From NCBI RefSeq assembly GCF_036812735.1, contig NZ_CP117523.1, positions 434,001-498,000 on the forward strand: a DNA stretch of 64,000 nucleotides, given 5' to 3'. Shown in pieces: positions 1 through 8,863 of the stretch (position 1 is the stretch's first letter; each line of letters starts with the position of its first letter). Below the pieces are notes generated by a model. The model was not told the DNA's origin. It saw only the letters and a program-made list of their open reading frames with translations, and made no database searches. Source of the stretch: Terrisporobacter glycolicus ATCC 14880 = DSM 1288 (lineage in GTDB: Bacteria; Bacillota; Clostridia; Peptostreptococcales; Peptostreptococcaceae). The position numbers and the translations under genes are program-made.

Positions 1-2375
1 CGTTTAGTGGGTGTAGTAGTTTAACAAGTATAGAAATTCCAGAAGGAGTAACAATTATAGGAGCGTGTATATTTGACAGATGTAGTAGTTTAACGAGTAT
101 AGAAATTCCAGACAGTGTAACAAGTATAGATAGCTCTTCATTTTATAGATGCAGTAGTTTAACAAATATAAAAATCCCACAAGGGGTAACAAGTATAAAA
201 GGAGATGTGCTATTTAGTGAGTGTGATAACCTATTATCTATAAATGTAGATGAAAACAATCAAGTATATAAATCAATAGATGGTATTTTATATTCAAAAA
301 ATGGAAAAGAACTTATTGTAGTTCCACAGAGAAAAACAAATGTTACTATAGCACAAGGAGTAACAAGCATAGCAGATTATGCATTTAGTGAATGTAGTAG
401 TTTAACAAGTGTAGAAATTCCAAAAGGAGTAACAAGTATAGGAGAATCTGCATTTAGTGGATGTAGTAGTTTAAAAAGTGTAGAAATACCAGAAGGCGTA
501 ACAAGTATAGGATATTATGCATTTAGTGGATGTAGTAGTTTAAAAAGTGTAGAAATTTCATATAGTGTAATAAGTATAGGAAATGAAATATTTAGTGAGT
601 GTAATAACCTATTATCTATAAATGTAGATGAAAACAATCAAGTATATAAATCAATAGATGGTATTCTATATTCAAAAAGTGGGAAAAAACTTCTTTTAGT
701 TCCAAAAGGAAAAACAAGTGTAGAAATACCAAAAGGAGTGACAAATATAGAAGACGATGCATTTAGTTATTGTAGTAGATTAACAAGTATAGAAATTCCA
801 GAAGGAGTAGAAAGTATAGGAGTTAATGCATTTGTTTACTGTAGTAGTTTAACAAGTATAAAAATACCAAGAAGTGTAACAAATATAGGATATGTAGCAA
901 ATATAAATAATTGTGTATTTATGGGATGTGATAGTTTAACTATATATGCATATATTGGATCCTATGCTGAGTATTATGCAGAACGATGCTCTATATTATT
1001 TAAGGCTTTAGATGCCACAGATATTTCAAGTTCAGATGTTACGGTTAAGACTATAAAAAATCAACTGTATACAGGTAAACAAATAAAACCAGAAGTGATT
1101 TTAAATCAAGGGAATAAAACATTACAAAATGGAACAGATTACAAATTATCATATACTAATAATATAAATGTAGGAGAAGCAACAATTACAGTTGAAGGAA
1201 TTGGTCATTATTCAGGTTATAGAAAAATAACTTTTAAAATAATTCCTAAAACTGTAACAAATGTAAAAGCATCATCATCATCATATAGCAGTAATAAAGT
1301 AACATGGAGTAGTGTATCAGGAGCAAGTGGATATGAAGTTTACAGAGCAACAAGTAAAAATGGAACATACTCACTGATAAAAACAGTAGAGTCAGGAGAT
1401 ACATTAAGCTATACAAACACATCACTTATAACAGGAAAATCATACTACTATAAAGTAAGGGCGTATTCAATTATAGAAAATGAAAAAGTATTTGGTGATT
1501 ATTCAGAAATAGTATCAGCAAAACCATCACTTTCTAAACCTACAGCAAAATCAACACCATCAACTTATAGTAGCAATAAAGTTACTTGGAATAAAATATC
1601 AGGAGCAAGTGGATATGAAGTATATGTAGCAACAAGCAAAAGTGGAACATATACACTTAAAAAGACAATAACTTCAGGAAGTACATTAAGTTATGCAAAT
1701 ACAGGATTAACAACAGGAAAAACATATTACTATAAAGTAAGAGCGTATAGAACAGTAAATGGAAAGAAAGTATATAGCAGCTATTCAAGTATAGTATCAG
1801 CAAAACCATCACTTTCTAAACCAACAACAAAGGTAGCATCATCAACATATAGTAGTAATAAAGTTACTTGGAATAAAATATCAGGAGCAAGTGGATATGA
1901 AGTATACAGAGCAACAAGTAAAAGTGGAACTTATTCAAAGGTAAAAACAATAACAAGTGGAAGTACACTAAGTTATACAAATAAATCACTTACAACAGGA
2001 AAAACATATTACTATAAAGTAAGAGCGTATAGAACAGTAAATGGCAAGAAAGTATATAGTAGCTATTCAAGTGTAGTATCAGTAAAACCATCACTTTCAA
2101 AACCTAGCATAACACTTAGTACAGCAACTAAAAAAGCTTATATTAAGTGGAATAAAATATCAGGAGCAAGTGGATATGAAATTTATAGAGCTACAAGTAA
2201 AAGTGGAACTTACTCAAAGTTAAAGACTATTACTAGTGGAAATACAGTATCTTATACAAATAGTAAGTTAACTAGCCAAAAAACATATTACTATAAGATA
2301 AGAGCTTATAGAGTTTTAAGTGGTAAGAAGGTATATAGTTCTTACAGCAGTGTGAAATCTATTAAAGTTAAATAA
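1..2375 (+). CDS. BspA-like leucine-rich-repeat / fibronectin-III surface protein (5' partial)
   Basis: The reading frame is already open at base 3 and runs to the TAA at 2373-2375, so the true start lies upstream of the window. The first half consists of BspA/TpLRR-type repeats of about 23 residues with the pattern C-SSL-S-EIP-GVTSIG. A 32-residue non-LRR unit (core SINVDENNQVYKSIDGIL) occurs twice, at about 230-330 and 610-710. The second half holds a short beta-rich linker and then four near-identical fibronectin type III repeats (core SGASGYEVYRATSKSGTYS; about 1250-2370). No C-terminal LPXTG or membrane anchor is visible. Proteins of this architecture are extracellular and usually adhesive. 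The near-identity of the FN3 units at DNA level indicates recent tandem duplication. The family call is secure; ligand and anchoring mode are unknown. Confidence 0.9.
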   Translation, partial: FSGCSSLTSIEIPEGVTIIGACIFDRCSSLTSIEIPDSVTSIDSSSFYRCSSLTNIKIPQGVTSIKGDVLFSECDNLLSINVDENNQVYKSIDGILYSKNGKELIVVPQRKTNVTIAQGVTSIADYAFSECSSLTSVEIPKGVTSIGESAFSGCSSLKSVEIPEGVTSIGYYAFSGCSSLKSVEISYSVISIGNEIFSECNNLLSINVDENNQVYKSIDGILYSKSGKKLLLVPKGKTSVEIPKGVTNIEDDAFSYCSRLTSIEIPEGVESIGVNAFVYCSSLTSIKIPRSVTNIGYVANINNCVFMGCDSLTIYAYIGSYAEYYAERCSILFKALDATDISSSDVTVKTIKNQLYTGKQIKPEVILNQGNKTLQNGTDYKLSYTNNINVGEATITVEGIGHYSGYRKITFKIIPKTVTNVKASSSSYSSNKVTWSSVSGASGYEVYRATSKNGTYSLIKTVESGDTLSYTNTSLITGKSYYYKVRAYSIIENEKVFGDYSEIVSAKPSLSKPTAKSTPSTYSSNKVTWNKISGASGYEVYVATSKSGTYTLKKTITSGSTLSYANTGLTTGKTYYYKVRAYRTVNGKKVYSSYSSIVSAKPSLSKPTTKVASSTYSSNKVTWNKISGASGYEVYRATSKSGTYSKVKTITSGSTLSYTNKSLTTGKTYYYKVRAYRTVNGKKVYSSYSSVVSVKPSLSKPSITLSTATKKAYIKWNKISGASGYEIYRATSKSGTYSKLKTITSGNTVSYTNSKLTSQKTYYYKIRAYRVLSGKKVYSSYSSVKSIKVK

Positions 2376-2447
2376 AGATAGTATAAACAAAGACTTCATT
2401 CCTAGATGACCATTGTGGAAAATTTGTATAGGATGATGCAAAAAATT

Positions 2448-2530
2448 GTGGGTATGATTTGTAGCCATTCATCTCCACCATTCAAATACACAAAACCGTA
2501 TTGATAAGTAATATCAATACGGTTTTTATT
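2448..2530 (+). repeat. Cassette-spacer element, copy A
   Basis: First of six related elements in the accessory region. An imperfect inverted repeat (GTGGGTATGATTT ... CATTCATCTCCAC) is followed by the box CCACCATTCAAAT, a short CAC-AAAA stretch and then an intrinsic terminator. It lies between the surface-protein gene and the SIR2 operon. The related copies are B (6655), C (10038), D (14411), E (15588) and F (16206), all on the same strand. Confidence 0.6.
2496..2530 (+). terminator. Intrinsic terminator in element A
   Basis: Perfect 10-bp stem CCGTATTGAT / ATCAATACGG with a 7-nt loop, flanked by AAAA and TTTTT, so it may work in both directions. It ends the LRR/FN3 gene transcript and insulates the downstream SIR2 operon. 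Confidence 0.85.
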
Positions 2531-2596
2531 GTACAATGAAAAAGTTGGATTTATAATATAATTGATTATTTATTTAATATTATCGGGGGGAATAAA

Positions 2597-3634
2597 TTGA
2601 GTAACTTAAGATTTAAGAGTTCAGACGATGTTAGGAATTGTATTAATTTACAAATAAATGAGAGTCATCCAATAGTAAAATCTTCATATCATAATGAATT
2701 AGTACTTTTTATTGGTTCAGGTTTATCTATACATTTAGACATTCCAGGATGGACACAATTTGCATCAAAATATGTTGAATTAGTTAAAACTAGTAATAAT
2801 ATAAATTATAAAACAGAAAATGATTTGAAAAAGATACCAGATAAAAAGAAAATTTTATCTTTATGTAGATTTATGGCTAAGAATTCTAATATAGATGAAG
2901 AGATAGTTAAATCATGGTTTGATATAAAAGAAGAAAAACTAGTTAATTCTCAAATATATAAGATGTTATACAATTTAAATGCTATATATATAACAACAAA
3001 TTACGATAATGCGCTAGACTTAATGTCAAAAAATATAAAAAAGAATGAAGTAAACATTGGGATTAATTTTGATAATAGTGTAGAGATATTTAAAGATGAG
3101 AAGAGAGTTTATTATGATGTAAATGAATTTGTATATGATAAAATAATGAAATCTGGAAACGTGATACATATACATGGAAGTAAAAATAATTTGGAAAGTA
3201 TGGTTATATCTAATGAAGATTATATAAATAGATATGGATATAATATTTCATCATATAGTGAAAATCCAAATCATAGAATATATTCTGAGTTTTTAAAAAA
3301 TGTATTTAATGGGAAATATACGATTTTATTTATTGGTTATGGGCTAGAAGAAATAGAAATACTTCAATATATGTTCGAAAATACACTAGAAAATAATCCT
3401 AATAATGCAAATAGCAGGTTTATGTTATTAGGAGGTTATGCAAGTGACTATGGATATATAGATATACTATCTCAATATTATTCTGATAATTATGGGGTTA
3501 CTATATTACCATATGATATCACAGAAGAAGGTTATGATAAGGAGATTGAGAGGTTTTTATCAAAATTAAATTATTGGAAGGAAAATAGAAAAGGGAGATT
3601 AAAAGTTGATTTAGAATTATTGGAGGATATATAG
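2597..3634 (+). CDS. SIR2-like NAD-binding protein, first gene of a candidate defence operon
   Basis: 345 residues with a TTG start preceded by a run of six G (2585-2590) that serves as ribosome-binding site; a TATAAT -10 box sits at 2552-2557. SIR2-family motifs are clear: nucleotide-binding FIGSG at residues 38-42, TTNYD at 133-137 and HIHGS at 191-195, whose His193 corresponds to the catalytic histidine of SIR2 NADases. A second glycine motif, FIGYG, comes later, followed by ILQYMF. No transmembrane segment is seen. Only 3 nt separate it from the next gene, so the two are co-transcribed. SIR2 domains in bacteria are frequent NAD+-depleting effectors of phage defence (Thoeris ThsA, DSR2, SIR2-Argonaute partners). 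The defence role is inferred from the family and the accessory-region setting; the SIR2 fold itself is well supported. Confidence 0.82.
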   Translation: MSNLRFKSSDDVRNCINLQINESHPIVKSSYHNELVLFIGSGLSIHLDIPGWTQFASKYVELVKTSNNINYKTENDLKKIPDKKKILSLCRFMAKNSNIDEEIVKSWFDIKEEKLVNSQIYKMLYNLNAIYITTNYDNALDLMSKNIKKNEVNIGINFDNSVEIFKDEKRVYYDVNEFVYDKIMKSGNVIHIHGSKNNLESMVISNEDYINRYGYNISSYSENPNHRIYSEFLKNVFNGKYTILFIGYGLEEIEILQYMFENTLENNPNNANSRFMLLGGYASDYGYIDILSQYYSDNYGVTILPYDITEEGYDKEIERFLSKLNYWKENRKGRLKVDLELLEDI

Positions 3635-3637
3635 AAT

Positions 3638-6541
3638 ATGGAAATAAGTGAAAAGGATCAAAAGATAGTAAAAAGGGCAAAAGAGAATAAAGATTTTGAA
3701 CCATATTTTTTTGAGAAAATAATAGAAAAAAAAGATATTAAGTGGTTTAACCTTTTAAAGGGAAAAGGATTCTTTGATATAAGTAATATACCAACTGCAA
3801 AAGATAATGAATATTTAGAAAAGTGGTATTTATTAGAATACATTAAAAGCATTTTGACATATGAAGAAAATAATACGCAGCCAGATGTAATTTATGAAAT
3901 TAAATCTTTATTAAAAAATATATCTAACAAAACTAATAATTATAAAGTATTGCAACAAAGCTTAGAAATACTTTATCTAATACCGGTAAATCTATATGAT
4001 AATCAGTATTTAGAAGAAATACTAAATAATTTACTTACTAGTAGTATAAATATAATACCGAACATATTAAATTTTATATGTAAATTAATTAATAAAGAAG
4101 AGTTTGAAAAAAGTATATGTTCTTTAAAAATAGTCATTAATTACATGTTATTTAATAATATGAGAGCTGATTATTTAATGTATGGAATGAATGAGTATAT
4201 AGAAATATTGTATAAAAACTATTCAGAAGAATTAATTAAGAATTTTATTGAAGTAATAGAATCATATTTACTTGTAGAGCAATCATCAAGGAATATCGAG
4301 GATGATAGAATACAAATAAAAGCAGATGCAAAATATTATACAATAGAAATAAATGATAACGTAGTATTAAGTCATGAATTCATAAATAAAAGTAGTGATT
4401 TGGAAAAAATAAATGTAGGGATTAAATCATTTAAACAATACAATAATGATCAAGATGTAGATAAGGTTACTAAATTATTGTATGGAGATTTATTTTCTAA
4501 AGAAAGCTTAAAATCAATCTATTCTGATGAAATTTATAGCATAGATACTTTTGATTATATAGTTTATTTAATAAAAGAAATAATAGAAAAGTATTATTAT
4601 AATAGCAGCAGTATACAAAAAACTGTTATTTATATGATTAATAATAAATATGATTTTATTATTAAATTAGGTTTGTATGGACTTAACTATTTAGTAAAAG
4701 AAAATAATAAATTATTTGATACTATTATAGAATCTAATAAAGATCAATTTAATTATATTATTAGATTTTATATATTTGATGAAGATATAAAATACTTATT
4801 TAATAGCTTAACATCAATTAATGAAAAGAGTATAGAATTAATTGACGATATAATTGATCAAGGTGAGTACATAAATCATAATTTTGGGATAGAATTTAAT
4901 GATATTTGGAAACAAAAAAGATATGAGGCTTTATCTAAGATATCATATTTTAATGATAAACTTAAAAATATAAAGGAAAAAACTAACATGGATGTTGAGC
5001 TAAGACCTTGTATTTCAATTGGAGAAGCTTATGTAATTAAGGATGTATCAATAATTACTTGTAATGATATAAAGCAAATGTCAAATTATGAACTAGTAAA
5101 AAAAATGAAATCATTTAGGCCCATTAAAAACCATGAAGTGCATGAAGAAAACTCATATAGAGGTTTTGGCATAGAAATAAAAAAAGCTATAATTCAAGAA
5201 CCTGAAAGATTTTATGAAAGTTTGGATATATTTAAAGATATTCCTAATGAGTTTATGGCTTATATAATAGACGCCTTTGATGAATTAATAACAAATAATA
5301 AGAATATTAAATGTAGAAATCTAATATTACTATTTTTTAAATACATTGAAAGACCAGAATTTTGGTCAGATGTAGATAAACATAGATACGGATATGAGGT
5401 TATTTTGAAAAGAATTTTTAGATACTTAGATAGATATTTAAATAATGATAAAATAGAATTTGATAAAGAAATCTTGAATACTATCTTATATATTTTAGAG
5501 ATATGCTATACAAAAATAAACTATGAAGAATATCAAAGTGAAATTATTAATAATGATGATTACTTATTTTATATTTTAAATAATTTAGTATGTTTAAATA
5601 ATATGGTTTTATTATCCTTAGCTTTAAAGATAAAAAGAATTGACCTGAATGATATGGAAAAAATATTAAATGTACAATTGTTTGATTTGTATAATAAATT
5701 ATCAAGAAAATGTCCTAGAAATTTGTATCTAATTATGGGATACCATATATCTCAATTGACTTATATTAATGAAGAGTGGATTAAAACAAAAATAGTAGAT
5801 GATTTTAATGATAGAGAGTATTTTATAATTGGATATTTATTAAATTCAAATGTTTATGAAGAATACTTTAAGATAATGAGGCCAGATTATGTTAAATATA
5901 TAGATACTGATTATAGTGACAAAAATATAATAAATGGATTAGTAGGACATATAGTTATTTCATATTTTAATAAATTTAAATATGGAAAAGAATTAATAGA
6001 CACACTGATAAATAAATCAGATGATAATATTTTACTTAGTATTATTAAGCATTGCAAAATGATAAAACAAGAAAATTTATTAGAAGTTATATCTTATGAA
6101 GAATATACTAATAATATAATGTATATTTGGGTTAATATAAATAAAATATTAGAGGAAAAAACATATAAAGATTTAAGCAAAATAATGAAAGAAATAACTG
6201 GATTTATAAGTAAATTTGACAATGTAAATAATGATATAAAGTTAATTCTTGAAAAAAATCTTCCATATATGTCAGATGATTTCTATACGTATAATTTAGT
6301 TAACTATTTAAACATTCAGAAGGAGAAAGTGGAAGATGAAAATATATATTTGTTGAATATAATTAAGTCATTTTTATGTATATCAACACCTATTTATCCG
6401 GAAAATGAAATACAGAAGTTAGTTGATTATATAAATAAATATGATAAGGAATCTATAATTGATATTTATGATTGTTATTTAAATAAAAATAAACAATATA
6501 CTTTTTTAGGTATTTATATCCGAAATATTCTAGCAGAATAG
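3638..6541 (+). CDS. Large uncharacterised helical protein, partner of SIR2-like protein
   Basis: 967 residues, starting at ATG 3638, 3 nt after the SIR2 stop, with its GGAGG ribosome-binding site inside the upstream gene; translational coupling is likely. I recognise no catalytic motif, signal peptide or transmembrane segment. The sequence is Asn/Ile/Lys/Tyr-rich and reads as almost entirely helical, with repeated short amphipathic units like an alpha-solenoid/HEAT-type scaffold. A more conserved-looking patch lies near residues 485-600 (FRPIKNHEVHEENSYRG and ERPEFW). In some bacterial SIR2 proteins a long C-terminal region (for example DUF4020-type) is fused to the SIR2 domain; this gene may be the split-out equivalent, acting as sensor or activator of the NADase. 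That is inference. Base composition is even more AT-rich than the neighbours, consistent with horizontal acquisition. Confidence 0.7.
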   Translation: MEISEKDQKIVKRAKENKDFEPYFFEKIIEKKDIKWFNLLKGKGFFDISNIPTAKDNEYLEKWYLLEYIKSILTYEENNTQPDVIYEIKSLLKNISNKTNNYKVLQQSLEILYLIPVNLYDNQYLEEILNNLLTSSINIIPNILNFICKLINKEEFEKSICSLKIVINYMLFNNMRADYLMYGMNEYIEILYKNYSEELIKNFIEVIESYLLVEQSSRNIEDDRIQIKADAKYYTIEINDNVVLSHEFINKSSDLEKINVGIKSFKQYNNDQDVDKVTKLLYGDLFSKESLKSIYSDEIYSIDTFDYIVYLIKEIIEKYYYNSSSIQKTVIYMINNKYDFIIKLGLYGLNYLVKENNKLFDTIIESNKDQFNYIIRFYIFDEDIKYLFNSLTSINEKSIELIDDIIDQGEYINHNFGIEFNDIWKQKRYEALSKISYFNDKLKNIKEKTNMDVELRPCISIGEAYVIKDVSIITCNDIKQMSNYELVKKMKSFRPIKNHEVHEENSYRGFGIEIKKAIIQEPERFYESLDIFKDIPNEFMAYIIDAFDELITNNKNIKCRNLILLFFKYIERPEFWSDVDKHRYGYEVILKRIFRYLDRYLNNDKIEFDKEILNTILYILEICYTKINYEEYQSEIINNDDYLFYILNNLVCLNNMVLLSLALKIKRIDLNDMEKILNVQLFDLYNKLSRKCPRNLYLIMGYHISQLTYINEEWIKTKIVDDFNDREYFIIGYLLNSNVYEEYFKIMRPDYVKYIDTDYSDKNIINGLVGHIVISYFNKFKYGKELIDTLINKSDDNILLSIIKHCKMIKQENLLEVISYEEYTNNIMYIWVNINKILEEKTYKDLSKIMKEITGFISKFDNVNNDIKLILEKNLPYMSDDFYTYNLVNYLNIQKEKVEDENIYLLNIIKSFLCISTPIYPENEIQKLVDYINKYDKESIIDIYDCYLNKNKQYTFLGIYIRNILAE

Positions 6542-6654
6542 AACTGATGTTAAAAATATATTAGTGATATAAAAAATATATTAATTTTTATTTAAATTAC
6601 AAAGTTAATATATAGGGGATAAAGTTATATATAATTTAATATCTAAACAGAATT

Positions 6655-6755
6655 GTGGATTTAATTGTTGCAAATCATCTCCACCAATACATAAGCGTGG
6701 AAACGTAGAATACTTGGAATTACTAGACCTTATAGTTTGGTAGTTCCTTTTATTT
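6655..6755 (+). repeat. Cassette-spacer element, copy B, with terminator
   Basis: GTGGATTTAATTG ... AAATCATCTCCACC forms the imperfect inverted repeat. The ATTCAAAT box is altered to AATACATAA. A terminator stem follows, GGAATTAC / GTAGTTCC (6716-6747) plus a T-rich tail. It follows the SIR2 operon directly; copy A precedes that operon, so the pair of genes is flanked by direct copies. Confidence 0.55.
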
Positions 6756-6894
6756 TGTCTTTTAACACACAATCAGAAAGATACACTACAAGATGGTAAA
6801 TAAATTGGTAAAATGTATAAAAATGCATATTGTGATTAAAAAAAGAAGCCAATATTTAAAGTTAGTGAAATAATATATCTTAAGGTTATAAGGG

Positions 6895-6932
6895 AGATAT
6901 ATGAGAACTATTTACTTTAGTGTAGAAGCTAT
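6895..6932 (+). repeat. Partial copy of lipoprotein-gene 3' flank
   Basis: About 38 bases here, ending in TTTAGTGTAGAAGCTAT, closely match 7951-7990, the region just after the lipoprotein stop. Only the second copy retains the hairpin arms, so this copy looks like the scar of a lost or duplicated cassette. Confidence 0.55.
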
Positions 6933-7265
6933 CCAAGTTAAAAAAGATTAGATTTAAGTGTTAAAATTGTAACATTTATTTTAAAGAATATAAACGTATT
7001 TATATAAATTAGAGTAAAGATATATATCATATAAGTGGGTTATATGTTATAACAATTCAATGAGCTTGAAAGGACCTACTTAAATATTGAGATATGCATG
7101 TCAAAAGTAAAAGTTATTATAGAAGGTGTACTACTAAATAATTATATAATTAAAATTAAACTTAATTATTATCTAAATTTAATTTAAGATAACATTATTA
7201 CAAATCCTTAATAATTTGAAAAATTATAGAAATGTGATTAGGAATCATATAGTATATTCTTAAAT

Positions 7266-7361
7266 ATGTGCAATTGGGAAATATATGGTAAAGATGGAGG
7301 TGAAAGTATAAGCTACCAAGTTGAGTTTACTCATAAATATAGTGTTTATTCTAAAAAATGA
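7266..7361 (+). pseudogene. Short coding remnant (31 codons)
   Basis: ATG 7266 to TGA 7359 encodes a 31-residue peptide containing the stretch GGESISYQVEFTHKYSVY. The composition is protein-like and reads as the C-terminal end of a larger beta-rich domain. There is no good ribosome-binding site and no promoter, and the surroundings hold decayed toxin/immunity material. It is probably a remnant rather than a functional gene. Confidence 0.3.
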
Positions 7362-7425
7362 AGTACAAGGGCTTATATAGCATTAACAATAGCATCTCAA
7401 ACAAATTAGTGAAAAGGATAATAAT

Positions 7426-7944
7426 ATGAAAGCTAAAAAATACATAAATATTTATATTTTATTAATCATGATTTTTTTAAGTGGATGTAAATCAAATAAT
7501 TTACAAGGATATGTTGATGAAGGCGTTTATAAAAATGATTATTTTGGATTTACTGTATTAGAAAAACTTGCATATGAGTTTGGAAATATTAACCAAAATG
7601 AGATGAATTTAAATTCATTTACAGCGATACCTTTATTTAAACTACTTGATCAAGATAGTAAAGATACGATAGAAGCCTACTGCTTTAGCAAAAAAGAGTC
7701 AATTGAAAGCTTTGTAGAAGATTATGTTTCTAAGGAACTAAATAAAGATAATGTAAAAGAAATACCTTGTAAAGATAAAGAAGCTGGATACATTGCAAGA
7801 GAGTTTAAAGATAATGAAAAATCATATAAATTATATTTTAAAGAGAGTAAGGGACATTACATAATGTTTAAGACTACATATAAAAAAGAACGAGAAAAGG
7901 ATATAAGAACACATTATGTAACTACTATTTATATTGAAAATTAG
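7426..7944 (+). CDS. Small lipoprotein of unknown function
   Basis: 172 residues. The N-terminus is a lipoprotein signal: Lys-rich start, hydrophobic IYILLIMIFLSG and lipobox LSGC with the lipidated cysteine at residue 21. The mature part is soluble and charged, with a motif YKNDYFGFTV near its N-terminus that resembles the start of many small Gram-positive lipoproteins carrying a compact alpha/beta fold. The ribosome-binding site is weak (AAAGGATAATA). A clear terminator follows at 7962-8006. The gene stands alone between decayed cassettes, and its function is not recognisable. Confidence 0.75.
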   Translation: MKAKKYINIYILLIMIFLSGCKSNNLQGYVDEGVYKNDYFGFTVLEKLAYEFGNINQNEMNLNSFTAIPLFKLLDQDSKDTIEAYCFSKKESIESFVEDYVSKELNKDNVKEIPCKDKEAGYIAREFKDNEKSYKLYFKESKGHYIMFKTTYKKEREKDIRTHYVTTIYIEN

Positions 7945-7950
7945 TTTGTA

Positions 7951-7990
7951 AGATATGTATGAAAGCCATTTATTTTAGTGTAGAAGCTAT
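7951..7990 (+). repeat. Second copy of lipoprotein-gene 3' flank
   Basis: Partner of 6895-6932, ending in the same TTTAGTGTAGAAGCTAT. Here the sequence forms the loop and left arm of the lipoprotein terminator. Confidence 0.5.
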
Positions 7991-8006
7991 TTTAAATGGC
8001 TTTTTA
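7962..8006 (+). terminator. Intrinsic terminator after lipoprotein gene
   Basis: 11-bp perfect stem AAAGCCATTTA / TAAATGGCTTT with a 20-nt loop, ending in a run of T. Confidence 0.8.
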
Positions 8007-8111
8007 ATATTTTATAATACTTTAAAATCTTTGGGAAGCTTGTGTGTTAAAGTAATACTAATATGTTCAAAAGGTAAAGATTGACAAAAATCATTACAAG
8101 CATTGAGTTGG

Positions 8112-8120
8112 TGTTATAAT
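8112..8120 (+). promoter_or_regulatory. Extended -10 promoter for type I toxin-like transcript
   Basis: TGTTATAAT gives a consensus -10 hexamer with the TG extension. No good -35 sits 17 bp upstream; TTGACA at 8081 is 28 bp away, too far to pair. The expected start near 8127 would give an RNA of about 350 nt ending at the 8453-8478 terminator, with a long 5' leader before the 36-codon peptide. Confidence 0.55.
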
Positions 8121-8287
8121 ATAAGAAAGGTCGCAATTGTATAGTGTTATGAAGTTAAATATTAAGGAGTTTGAAATAATAGATTTAAGGGATAAAGCCA
8201 GAACTCTTAAAATTAGACATACATGTGGTATACATTGCTTTAAAAAAAATGAGTATAGCGATAGAGTTAGAATAAAAAGGGGGAGTT

Positions 8288-8398
8288 ATGATGAATCCAG
8301 TAATAACTATAAACTGGGAACTATTATTACAAGTTATTGTTACTATAGCTTTGTTATTATATATATTAATTAAAATAGTAAAACACATATTAAGATAG
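8288..8398 (+). CDS. Small hydrophobic peptide, type I toxin-like
   Basis: 36 codons (ATG at 8288 or 8291) behind a strong ribosome-binding site GGGGGAG. The product has a short polar start, one transmembrane helix (core LLLQVIVTIALLLYILI) and a basic tail ending KIVKHILR. This is the hallmark of type I toxin peptides of Firmicutes. It has its own extended -10 promoter, a leader of about 160 nt and a terminator, also typical of such toxins. A longer overlapping frame at 8137-8373 (78 codons) looks spurious. I could not identify the antisense antitoxin promoter. Family membership is inferred from peptide architecture, since these toxins share little sequence. Confidence 0.5.
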   Translation: MMNPVITINWELLLQVIVTIALLLYILIKIVKHILR

Positions 8399-8452
8399 TA
8401 AATTTATAGAACAAATTTGATTTACTATTTTAATCTATTACGAACTAGAATG

Positions 8453-8478
8453 GTAGGAGCAGAGCTTCTACTTTTTTA
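8453..8478 (+). terminator. Intrinsic terminator after small hydrophobic peptide
   Basis: Stem GTAGGAGC / GCTTCTAC with loop AGA and six T. A weaker inverted repeat, ATAGTAAAT / ATTTACTAT, lies just upstream at 8395-8428. Confidence 0.75.
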
Positions 8479-8632
8479 TGTTGTATTATGAATGTTTTTT
8501 GCGTTTCCAAAACGGATAAAATGAGTACAACAATTTTATATCTATGAAAAATCACTTATAAAAGCTTTAGGTATCCACAAAAATGTTGACACCTTACAGT
8601 TAGCATAAATACTCACAGCCGAAAATTCGGCC

Positions 8633-8781
8633 ATGAAATTAATTGCATGGAGAAAAGAGAAATATGAGCTTTATGAAGATAGTAAACATGAAAAACTGAA
8701 CTTAAAAAGCTAAGTAATGTTAAGGTTAAAACCTCACAAAACCTCACTATTATACAAGGTGTAAAGTTTTTAACACCCTAA
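8633..8781 (+). pseudogene. Frameshifted coding remnant
   Basis: ATG 8633 opens 26 codons (beginning MKLIAWRKEKYELY). A one-base shift near the stop at 8711 continues into another open stretch (KKLSNVKVKTSQNLTII) that ends at the TAA of 8779-8781. Both halves are lysine-rich and protein-like, consistent with one small gene broken by a frameshift. The family is not recognised. It lies in the decayed toxin/immunity region, and coding relicts of immunity or phage origin are equally possible. Confidence 0.3.
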
Positions 8782-8863
8782 TAGACCCTAACAAAGACTA
8801 TACGACTATAAAGTAATATATAATTATAACATATGAGAAAGGTTCTAAGTATTGGAAGTAATT

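Larger units (their letters stand above)
6542..7425. other. Gene-poor stretch with relics
   Basis: Nearly 900 bases without a convincing full gene. It holds element B with its terminator (6655-6755), a fragment duplicating the 3' tail of the later lipoprotein gene (6895-6932) and a 31-codon reading-frame remnant (7266-7361). The remainder is AT-rich with stops in all frames and looks like decayed accessory DNA. Confidence 0.6.

Noticed and set aside
8072-8090. TTGACA as -35 of the type I toxin-like promoter.
   Set aside because: It lies 28 bp from the -10 box, outside the usable range; the extended -10 is the likely core.
8137-8373. 78-codon frame overlapping the small hydrophobic peptide.
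   Set aside because: It begins just after the promoter, has no ribosome-binding site, and its C-terminal part is the hydrophobic peptide sequence read out of frame; the 36-codon gene has the better signals.
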